Below, in pieces: positions 1 through 5,435 of a stretch of DNA of 5,673 nt. The notes under the pieces were generated by a model, which did not search any database, was not told where the DNA came from, and saw only the letters and a program-made list of their open reading frames with translations. The stretch is from an uncultured Chloroflexota bacterium (GTDB lineage: Bacteria > Chloroflexota > Anaerolineae > Aggregatilineales > Phototrophicaceae): the NCBI GenBank assembly GCA_937870805.1, contig CALMZT010000126.1:1-5673 (forward strand), in the 5' to 3' direction. Within the stretch, counting starts at the first letter, position 1. Each line of letters opens with the position of its first letter. The translations under genes were made by a program, and so were the position numbers.

Positions 1-129
1 TGCGAACAACAAGCACCCCCTTGGCAAGACGATGGCGACGGACATTTTATCCGCTGTCACATCCCGTTAGCCGAACTCAGCGAATTGCAATCGACGACGC
101 TTACCCCCAAGAGGAAAGCACATGGCTAG
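1..129 (+). CDS. Peptide/nickel-type ABC transporter ATP-binding protein, C-terminal end (partial)
   Basis: The frame starting at base 1 is open to a TAG at 127-129 and gives 42 residues. They match the extreme C-terminus of DppD/OppD-type ATPases (the oligopeptide/dipeptide C-terminal region, oligo_HPY): a Cys, then a PP pair, then DGHFIRCHIPL, corresponding to the usual C...PP...GHWVRCHL pattern. The Walker and signature motifs lie outside the window, so the assignment rests on this tail alone. By family, the protein is a cytoplasmic ATPase that powers uptake of oligopeptides, dipeptides or nickel. The two Cys residues (1 and 19 of the visible part) belong to the conserved cysteine set of this tail. 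The stop overlaps the permease start (ATGGCTAG, 122-129), which points to translational coupling in one operon. Confidence 0.8.
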   Translation, partial: CEQQAPPWQDDGDGHFIRCHIPLAELSELQSTTLTPKRKAHG

Positions 130-1069
130 GTTCTTGCTCAGGCGGCTCATCTTTTTTATCTTCGCCCTCTTGCTCACTTCGGCACTGATTTTCACGCTAA
201 CGCGCGTGCTGCCCGGTGATGTAGCGCGTGCCCTCTTGGGACGTGACGCCACAGAAGAAGGCTTGGCAACGGTGCGCGCCGAGTTAGGCTTAGATCAGCC
301 GCTCCCGATGCAATACGTAAGCTGGTTGACCAGTTTTACGACAGGTGATTGGGGACTAACCTTCTCGACCCCGCGCCAGGATATACGCGAAATCGTGACA
401 CGGCGCATCTTGAACTCAGCACAGTTAGCCTTGTTGACGGTTGTGATCGCTGTGCCCCTCTCCATCTTGCTTGGAGTCTTAGCGGGCTTGACTGAGGGAA
501 GATTATTAGATACCGCGATTTCTCTTATTACGTTGTCAGTCGTCAGCCTTCCCGAATTTGTCACCGCGCTGTTTCTCATCAATATTGTCGCGCTGCGTTG
601 GGGCTGGTTTCCGCCCAGTTCTGCCATATCGCCTAATGCGACCTTTGCTGAAGCCCTACCGAGTTTATGGCTGCCAGCAATTGCCGCCACACTGGTGTTG
701 ATGGCATACCTTGTGCGCCTCACCCGCGCCGGAGTCATTGAAGAACTCAAGCGTGATTACGTGCGTGCCGCAGTTCTCAAGGGCTTGCCATATCAGGATG
801 TGATTTTTAAGCATGTACTCCGTAACGCCCTGATTCCAACTATCACAGCAATTGCAACTAGCACGGGCTGGCTCATGAGTGGTTTAGTGGTGATCGAGTT
901 CGTGTTCAGTTATCCCGGCTTAGGACGCTTACTGATGTTCGGGATTGAGAACCGCGATTTACCCCTCATTCAGGCAGTGGTCATGATTACGACCATTGTG
1001 ATTTTATCTGCCAACTTCATCGCTGATATGCTCTATGCGCTGCTAAATCCTCGCATCAGCTTGACCTAA
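122..1069 (+). CDS. DppB/OppB-family ABC transporter permease
   Basis: This 315-residue integral membrane permease has the usual length for the DppB/OppB/GsiC family. It would form half of the transmembrane channel of a peptide, nickel or related solute importer. Six hydrophobic segments are visible at about residues 8-28, 97-122, 132-157, 183-200, 243-263 and 281-305. The family's N-terminal signature is present: an Arg-rich start, then a TRVLPGD segment (27-33), a GLDQPLP turn (56-62) and GDWGLTFS (75-82). The cytoplasmic EAA loop that docks on the ATPase is clear at about 214-238, with AAVLKGLP followed by HVLRNALIP. The start at 122 is supported by GAGGAAA at 111-117 and by the 8-base overlap with the upstream ATPase gene. 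A second permease (DppC type) is normally needed. It is not downstream, so it must lie upstream or elsewhere. The transported substrate cannot be told from the sequence. Confidence 0.93.
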   Translation: MARFLLRRLIFFIFALLLTSALIFTLTRVLPGDVARALLGRDATEEGLATVRAELGLDQPLPMQYVSWLTSFTTGDWGLTFSTPRQDIREIVTRRILNSAQLALLTVVIAVPLSILLGVLAGLTEGRLLDTAISLITLSVVSLPEFVTALFLINIVALRWGWFPPSSAISPNATFAEALPSLWLPAIAATLVLMAYLVRLTRAGVIEELKRDYVRAAVLKGLPYQDVIFKHVLRNALIPTITAIATSTGWLMSGLVVIEFVFSYPGLGRLLMFGIENRDLPLIQAVVMITTIVILSANFIADMLYALLNPRISLT

Positions 1070-1130
1070 TGACAATACACCGATAACCTGAGTTCGGATT
1101 AAGCACTGGAAAATCGAGATTCGTATTTTT

Positions 1131-1154
1131 CTGATAACTGGCAACTGATAACTG
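1131..1154. repeat. Short heptanucleotide tandem repeat
   Basis: The bases read CTGATAA, CTGGCAA, CTGATAA, then CTG: three 7-base units plus a partial fourth, the middle unit differing at two positions. The 10-mer CTGATAACTG therefore occurs twice (1131-1140 and 1145-1154). It resembles the short heptameric tandem repeats known from intergenic DNA of cyanobacteria and some other bacteria. That comparison is by pattern only, and no function is implied. Confidence 0.6.
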
Positions 1155-1174
1155 TACACTTGCCCCGGCAATGT

Positions 1175-1210
1175 CTAGCTCAGCCATCCCTCAAGAATAG
1201 GCTAAGCTGG
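1175..1210 (+). other. Imperfect stem-loop, possible 3' end of ABC operon transcript
   Basis: Bases 1175-1185 (CTAGCTCAGCC) can pair with 1200-1210 (GGCTAAGCTGG) over 11 positions, with one mismatch (C1181/A1204) and one G-U pair. The loop is 14 bases. It is followed by TGACTCC, not by a U-run, so it does not look like a classical intrinsic terminator. Its place about 105 bases after the permease stop makes a role in ending or protecting that transcript possible. A small hairpin, TTGCC-CC-GGCAA (1160-1171), lies just before it. Confidence 0.35.
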
Positions 1211-1253
1211 TGACTCCAATACGACCATCTGACCCATATGAGCCGTTATCTTT

Positions 1254-1276
1254 ACCTTTACAATAAGGTTAACCTT
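1254..1276. promoter_or_regulatory. Palindromic candidate operator upstream of the oxidoreductase gene
   Basis: AAGGTTAACCTT (1265-1276) is a perfect 12-base palindrome. Directly before it lies ACCTT (1254-1258), a 6-base spacer TACAAT (1259-1264), then AAGGT, so ACCTT/AAGGT half-sites alternate three times in 23 bases. TACAAT also resembles a -10 box, but no convincing -35 hexamer stands 16-18 bases upstream. This arrangement suits a dimeric repressor or activator binding at a promoter. No regulator gene is visible nearby, and the promoter reading is speculative. Confidence 0.4.
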
Positions 1277-1387
1277 TTCACTAGCTGCTCTCATACGTAG
1301 GAATTAAGTGAATTGGCGATTGCAGCGATTTTTACGAAGCTGCGATGCTCATACTCTAAATTTGTTGAAGTAGAATCCAGAGGTCAT

Positions 1388-2351
1388 ATGGTGCAAATTG
1401 GTTACGCCCTCTCATCTGAAGAACATCACCCAACAAACATGGTTCGCAATGCACAGCGTGCCGAGGAAGTTGGCTTTACCTTTGCCTTAATATCCGACCA
1501 CTTTCACCCCTGGATTGACCAGCAAGGCAACAGTCCTTTTGTCTGGTCAGTGCTTGGCGGAATTGCACAGGTCACCAAAAATCTATCCATTGGTACAGGT
1601 GTCACTTGTCCGCACCCATCCTGCAATTATCGCACAGGCAGCAGCGACCACCGCCGCTATGATGCCGGGACGCTTCTTTCTAGGTGTAGGCTCCGGTGAA
1701 AATCTGAATGAGCACATCTTAGGGACTCGCTGGCCCGCTTATCAGGTGCGCGCTGAAATGCTTGAGGAAGCCGTCGAAGTCATCCGTCTGTTATGGCAGG
1801 GCGGTACACAATCGCACTACGGCAAACACTACACCGTAGAGAATGCTTGTCTCTATACTCTGCCTGACGAATTGCCACCCATTATGCTGGGCGCGTCGGG
1901 CAATAAAGCAGCAGAGTTGGCAGGCAGGATTGGGGATGGCTTAATCACCACATCACCCGATGCCGAAATCGTGAAGATTTTTGAGAAAGGTGGAAAAGGC
2001 AAGCGACCCAAATACGGACAGCTAACCGTATGTTGGGCTGAAAGCGAAGCCAAAGCGCGCAAGATTGCACACAAATATTGGCCCAATGCCGCGTTAGAAG
2101 GTCAGCTAGCGCAGGAACTCCCCATGCCAGCGCACTTTGAACAGGCGGCGAAGAATGTGACCGAAGATGCGATTGCTGAGTCAATCACCTGTGGCAACAA
2201 TGCCCAAAAGCACATAAAAGCGATTGAGAAGTACATTGAAGCGGGTTGCGATCACGTCTACATTCATCAGGTTGGACCCGATCAGGAAGGCTTCTTCAAC
2301 TTCTATCAGCGCTCTGTGCTTCCCGCCTTCCTAGGCGAGAAAGTTCGCTAG
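1388..2351 (+). pseudogene. Broken LLM-class F420-dependent-type oxidoreductase (G6PDH-like subfamily)
   Basis: The product is homologous to luciferase-like, F420-binding oxidoreductases of the glucose-6-phosphate dehydrogenase-like subfamily (TIGR03557 type). The start is ATG 1388 (MVQIGYALSSEEH), behind AGAGG at 1379-1383. That is where this subfamily normally begins. Seventy-five residues read well in this frame, including SDHFHPW (36-42), equivalent to the Asp-His...Trp active-site set of Fgd1. Homology then jumps at 1610-1613 to another frame and continues to TAG 2349-2351, with LGVGSGENLNEH carrying the conserved Glu and Asn. Around the jump the expected CP-T-I-R-x-HP has lost two residues, fitting an 8-base deletion. 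Without repair, translation ends at TGA 1697-1699 after 103 residues. Restored length would be about 323, normal for the family. The Fgd1 phosphate-binding Lys region does not look conserved, so glucose-6-phosphate need not be the substrate. It is either a real pseudogene or a sequencing or assembly error. Confidence 0.85.
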
Positions 2352-2373
2352 ATAAGGTCAAATTTTTCTGTAG

Positions 2374-2394
2374 GGGCATAGCACCGCTATGCCC
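2374..2394. repeat. Perfect 9-bp stem-loop between convergent genes
   Basis: GGGCATAGC (2374-2382) and GCTATGCCC (2386-2394) are perfect inverted repeats around a 3-base ACC loop. The flanks TAGG (2371-2374) and CCTA (2396-2399) can extend the match if a small bulge is allowed. It lies 22 bases after the oxidoreductase stop. The only nearby T-run (2363-2367) is before the hairpin on the + strand and reads as an A-run on the - strand, so it is not a standard intrinsic terminator in either direction. It may be a dispersed palindromic repeat. Confidence 0.65.
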
Positions 2395-2407
2395 TCCTAG
2401 ATCTTCT

Positions 2408-2456
2408 CGGAGGACTTTCAGCGTTTGGTTGAGAGCAATTCGCTGAAAGTCCTCCG
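2408..2456. terminator. 16-bp perfect inverted repeat, candidate bidirectional transcript end
   Basis: CGGAGGACTTTCAGCG (2408-2423) is perfectly complementary to CGCTGAAAGTCCTCCG (2441-2456), with a 17-base loop. It sits 20 bases beyond the stop of the leftward SPFH gene and 56 beyond the stop of the rightward oxidoreductase, where a shared transcript end is expected. No U-run follows on either strand, so termination would need another mechanism, or the element is a mobile palindrome or an RNA-stabilising hairpin. The inverted repeat is certain; its role is inference. Confidence 0.5.
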
Positions 2457-2476
2457 TCGTATCACAAACTCCGCTG

Positions 2477-3580
2477 TTATACACCCAAATCCTTGAGGCG
2501 CTGTGCCCACTTCTCGGCGAGCTTATTGTAAGCCTGCTCGCTGATTTCACCGTTCGCCAGTTTCATATCAAGGTTATCCAACAGGGCTTGGATTTCTTCC
2601 TTCGTCTGCGGATTAGGATTCGCAATCGGCTTGATGGGAGATACTTGCTGTGCTGGCGCATTTTGATTCATCATCTGCTGCATCATCTGGTTCATCAGCG
2701 CTTGCTGCTGCTCCATCTGGCGCTGCATAGCATCCATCTGCGGATTAGCCCCCATGGCGTTACCCAACTGCTGACCAACACCGAAGCCAAGTCCCGCGCC
2801 TGCCATCGCGCCGCCTAATCCGGGATTCTTGGCAGCATCTTCCATCGCATTCGCCCGCGCCGAACTCATCCGCGCCCGTTCCCATACGTCGAGGCTGACG
2901 TAATCGCGCAGTTCGTCAATCGTGACATTCTTGACAGTGAACGGATTCGCTTCAAACGCCTTGATTCGCATACCGAGTGCCTGGAATTTCTCGTTGACCT
3001 GTGCCAGCATCGCGCCTTCCAATTCACTCAGCAGTTTATTGGCATCAGGCACACTTTGCGCCCCAGACTTCGTGATGAGCTGCGCAATCTCACCGAGCAG
3101 CATACTTTGAATGCGATCTTTGATCTCATTCAGATAGAGGCTGGGTCGATTAACGGCATACTGCTTCAGGAAGCGCATTGGCTCATCCACGCCGATGTCA
3201 ATCACGCCATGCGTAATCAGCAGCGCAACGCCCAACCCACGCCCCGGCGTTTCCAGCACAATCGGCGGATTCGTGCCCCAGCCCACCTGCGGCATATCAC
3301 GCAGATTGATAAAGTACAAATCGGCGGTAAACGGTGTACGCCCACTCGTCACCATACCGATCAACCCTGCCAGAATCGGGATGTTAGCGACAGACAGCGT
3401 ATGTCTGCCGGGTCCCAGTGTGTCCAGCGCCTCGCCGCCGCGCACAAACACGGCTGCCTGTCCTTCGCCGACGATCACCTGTGACCCCATGCGCCAGTCA
3501 CCGCTGCCGCTTTGTGGTTCGCGCCACACGAGTTCATCAGGCGCGACAGTCGTATGGTCAATGACATCAATAATTCGCAT
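2477..3580 (-). CDS. SPFH-domain / virion-core-like protein (YdjI type) with SHOCT-like C-terminus
   Basis: This 367-residue protein resembles the SPFH/band-7 subfamily called virion core protein or YdjI-like. N-terminal features are DELVWREP (15-22), then the beta strand SQVIVGEGQAAVFVRGG (33-49), LGPGRHTL (55-62) and the segment LYFINLRDMPQVGWGT (88-103). The SPFH core runs to about residue 230, ending with the helix DELRDYVSLDVWERAR (222-237). Next come a Gly/Ala-rich stretch (252-277), a Met/Gln-rich stretch (278-306), a Pro/Asn linker and a SHOCT-like helical hairpin (326-362, LLDNLDMKLANGEISEQAY). Related proteins often end in a zinc ribbon; here there is none. No transmembrane segment is obvious. 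Such proteins form oligomeric, often membrane-associated scaffolds. The gene follows the kinase gene by 18 bases with a strong Shine-Dalgarno, so the two are co-transcribed and the kinase may act on it. The exact function is unknown. Confidence 0.85.
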   Translation of the reverse strand: MRIIDVIDHTTVAPDELVWREPQSGSGDWRMGSQVIVGEGQAAVFVRGGEALDTLGPGRHTLSVANIPILAGLIGMVTSGRTPFTADLYFINLRDMPQVGWGTNPPIVLETPGRGLGVALLITHGVIDIGVDEPMRFLKQYAVNRPSLYLNEIKDRIQSMLLGEIAQLITKSGAQSVPDANKLLSELEGAMLAQVNEKFQALGMRIKAFEANPFTVKNVTIDELRDYVSLDVWERARMSSARANAMEDAAKNPGLGGAMAGAGLGFGVGQQLGNAMGANPQMDAMQRQMEQQQALMNQMMQQMMNQNAPAQQVSPIKPIANPNPQTKEEIQALLDNLDMKLANGEISEQAYNKLAEKWAQRLKDLGV

Positions 3581-3589
3581 TGAAAACAG

Positions 3590-3596
3590 CTCCTTT
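3590..3596 (-). promoter_or_regulatory. Strong ribosome binding site of the SPFH gene
   Basis: On the - strand the bases read AAAGGAG, 9 bases before the ATG at 3580-3578. It lies inside the 18-base gap after the kinase stop (3599-3601), fixes the SPFH start, and shows that this gene is translated independently within a shared transcript. Confidence 0.75.
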
Positions 3597-3598
3597 GA

Positions 3599-5311
3599 TT
3601 AGTTAGAACCCAACATTTTATCGAGATTAGTCAGTGTTTCTTCGCGCAGCGCGTATGCTTCATTGGCTTTATCAGCAGTGGCTTCCAGCGCGTCCAATGC
3701 TTCTGTGACGCCCTGATTAGCTTTCGCGGCGTTCACAAAAGCCTCAACCTCCTCACTTAACTTGTCAATATACTGCGTTTGCGCTTCGTCGAAGCTGTAG
3801 AGCTTTTCCAGTTCTCCCGACTCGATCTTGATCGCCTCAAAGAAACCGGAATAGCCTAATGCCGCCGCCTTGATACGATCACGATACAGTTGCATTTTGC
3901 TTTTCGCGGCGCTGGTCTTGGTCATCAGCGTCAGCCCGCCAGTCTCCAGCAAATCCTTTTCAATCCCGATGAAGCGGTTAATCAGCACGGAAATCTGATC
4001 TGCGAGATAGTCCCGCAAAATACGATCTGCTTGACGGCGTGCGAGTCTATCTTGATAACCCTCAAAACCCGGAATACGTGCCATCAAACGATCTATAGCA
4101 TTTCGATTGCTTGAAATTTGATTATACAAATCGGACACGTCATTTCTCCTTTGCAAATATTTGACGAGAGAAGGCTCACCCTTCACAACAGGGGATGCCA
4201 CACGTTTAGTGACTCTACCAGCATTCAGGCGAGTTTTGTCATCAGCTTGCGGCTTGGGCACCAGCGCTTTCGCAGCAGCCTCTGCCTTTTCGATGGTTTG
4301 TGGTTTGGGAGCAGCTTGCGCGATGGGCTTAGGTTTCACCTCTGACTTTGGCTTTGACAAATTTTTAATCGCTGGCTTCGCTTCAGGTTTGTTCTCAGCG
4401 ATGCTTTTCATGTTCACATCCTGGCGCAACCTGGCAATGGAGTCACTTGCCACCTTCACGCGATCAGGGTGTAGCTGTTCCCAATTTGCATCGACAATCG
4501 CTTTCCAGAAATCACGGACGAGCAGCACTGCGCTATCGTAGCGTTCATCAGGATCTTTTGCCAGCGCCTTCAACAGCACTTCTTCAACCTGAAACGGCAC
4601 GTCAGGGTTCACCTTTGAAGGCAGTGGCAGCGGCGTGTAGATATGCCCGTGAATAATGGCATAAGGCGTATCGCCAATGAACGGCACCACACCGACCACC
4701 ATCTCGTACAGCATCACCCCCAGCGAGTAAACGTCGGCGCGTGCATCAAGTTCACCTTGCAGCGCTTGTTCGGGTGCCATATAGTGCGGCGTGCCCATCA
4801 TCATATTCGCGCTGAGCGTCGATTCACCTGCCGTGACCATACGCGCCAATCCAAAGTCACTGACGTAGGGAAAATTGTTATTGTCGATCATCACGTTTGA
4901 GGGTTTGATGTCGCGGTGCAAAACACCCTTTTCATGAGCGTAGCTCAGGGCGGACGACACAGCCTTCATGACGTGCAGCACTTGCTTAAGTGTCAGCACA
5001 TCACCTTCCAACTCGTCTTTAAGGGTATGTCCCTCAATGTATTTCATGACGATGTAAGGCTGTTTATTGTGTTCGCTGTAATCGTAAACGGGGACGATGT
5101 TGGGGTGTTCGAGTTTGGCGATGATCTGTGCTTCACGCTGAAAACGTGAGATGAAGGTGTCATCGTCCATCAGCGACGTGTGCATGGATTTGAGTGCGAC
5201 AAAACGGTCTAGCTGTGGATGGTAGGCTTTATAAACAGTCGCCATACCCCCTTGTCCGAGTTGATTGACAATCTGATACGCACCGACTTGTTCACCGTCA
5301 GCAAATGGCAT
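3599..5311 (-). CDS. Hanks-type Ser/Thr protein kinase fused to an uncharacterised helical domain
   Basis: A 570-residue protein. Residues about 12-270 are a complete PknB-like kinase: Gly loop GQGGMATV (19-26), ATP-binding Lys41 in VALK, helix-C Glu60, catalytic loop HRDIKPSN (132-139, with Asp134), DFG (152-154), APE (179-181), Asp193 and Arg257. All catalytic residues are present, so it should be active. The activation loop holds Thr165, Ser167 and Thr174 as possible phosphorylation sites. Residues about 305-360 form a Lys/Ala/Pro-rich linker. There is no transmembrane helix and no PASTA repeat, so the protein is probably cytoplasmic. Residues about 380-530 form a separate charged, helical domain with IPGFEGY (413-419), RILRDYLADQ (430-439) and GYSGFFEAIKI (486-496), followed by a coiled-coil-like tail (530-568). 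I do not recognise a named family for it; I have a loose memory of similar stand-alone proteins in Chloroflexota. The start at 5311 has GGAG (5323-5326) 11 bases upstream and begins directly before the kinase fold. The SPFH gene follows closely. Confidence 0.92.
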   Translation of the reverse strand: MPFADGEQVGAYQIVNQLGQGGMATVYKAYHPQLDRFVALKSMHTSLMDDDTFISRFQREAQIIAKLEHPNIVPVYDYSEHNKQPYIVMKYIEGHTLKDELEGDVLTLKQVLHVMKAVSSALSYAHEKGVLHRDIKPSNVMIDNNNFPYVSDFGLARMVTAGESTLSANMMMGTPHYMAPEQALQGELDARADVYSLGVMLYEMVVGVVPFIGDTPYAIIHGHIYTPLPLPSKVNPDVPFQVEEVLLKALAKDPDERYDSAVLLVRDFWKAIVDANWEQLHPDRVKVASDSIARLRQDVNMKSIAENKPEAKPAIKNLSKPKSEVKPKPIAQAAPKPQTIEKAEAAAKALVPKPQADDKTRLNAGRVTKRVASPVVKGEPSLVKYLQRRNDVSDLYNQISSNRNAIDRLMARIPGFEGYQDRLARRQADRILRDYLADQISVLINRFIGIEKDLLETGGLTLMTKTSAAKSKMQLYRDRIKAAALGYSGFFEAIKIESGELEKLYSFDEAQTQYIDKLSEEVEAFVNAAKANQGVTEALDALEATADKANEAYALREETLTNLDKMLGSN

Positions 5312-5346
5312 AAGAATTCATGCTCCGCTTCTCGAACGTTCCTGTC

Positions 5347-5352
5347 ATTATA
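5347..5352 (-). promoter_or_regulatory. Candidate -10 box upstream of the kinase gene
   Basis: On the - strand, bases 5352-5347 read TATAAT, an exact sigma-70-type -10 hexamer. It would start transcription about 28 bases before the kinase ATG. The hexamers 16-18 bases upstream (GTCTGT, GGTCTG, AGGTCT) do not resemble TTGACA, so the promoter is only moderately supported. It lies in the 124-base gap after the zinc-ribbon gene and would let the kinase and SPFH pair be expressed separately from that gene. Confidence 0.4.
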
Positions 5353-5435
5353 AGTTAGAAGCTCGACCACAGACCTTGAGAAGCAAATAACCATTTTATT
5401 GTACGCTGTTTCGTATGATGAGATTCCCCCAATTG

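Larger units (their letters stand above)
1070..1387. other. 318-base intergenic stretch with repeats and palindromes
   Basis: I see no credible gene here. A TTG at 1313 opens the frame of the downstream oxidoreductase, but the 25 residues it would add look unlike the family N-terminus. The stretch contains a heptad repeat (1131-1154), a short hairpin TTGCCCCGGCAA (1160-1171), a longer imperfect stem-loop (1175-1210) and a perfect palindrome (1265-1276). It separates the end of the ABC transporter operon from the broken oxidoreductase gene, so it should hold a transcript end for the first and a promoter for the second. Confidence 0.7.

Noticed and set aside
295..750. 151-codon open frame on the - strand opposite the permease
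   Set aside because: It is fully antisense to a well-supported permease gene, and its translation has low-complexity, family-less composition with no plausible context. It is a shadow frame.
1313..1387. TTG start that would extend the oxidoreductase by 25 residues
   Set aside because: Family members begin at the equivalent of MVQIGY (ATG 1388), which has its own AGAGG site. The extension has no family likeness.
1515..1610. Upstream part of the second oxidoreductase frame, read as a separate gene from a TTG at 1515
   Set aside because: Homology in this frame begins only at about 1611. Before that, the other frame carries the family sequence.
3056..3602. Open frames on the + strand opposite the SPFH gene
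   Set aside because: They overlap the SPFH coding region antisense, show no recognisable domains, and are rich in His, Arg and Pro as shadow frames often are.
4161..4541. 126-codon + strand frame opposite the kinase linker
   Set aside because: It is the antisense reading of the Lys/Ala/Pro-rich linker, which gives an artificial Phe/Gly/Ser-rich protein.
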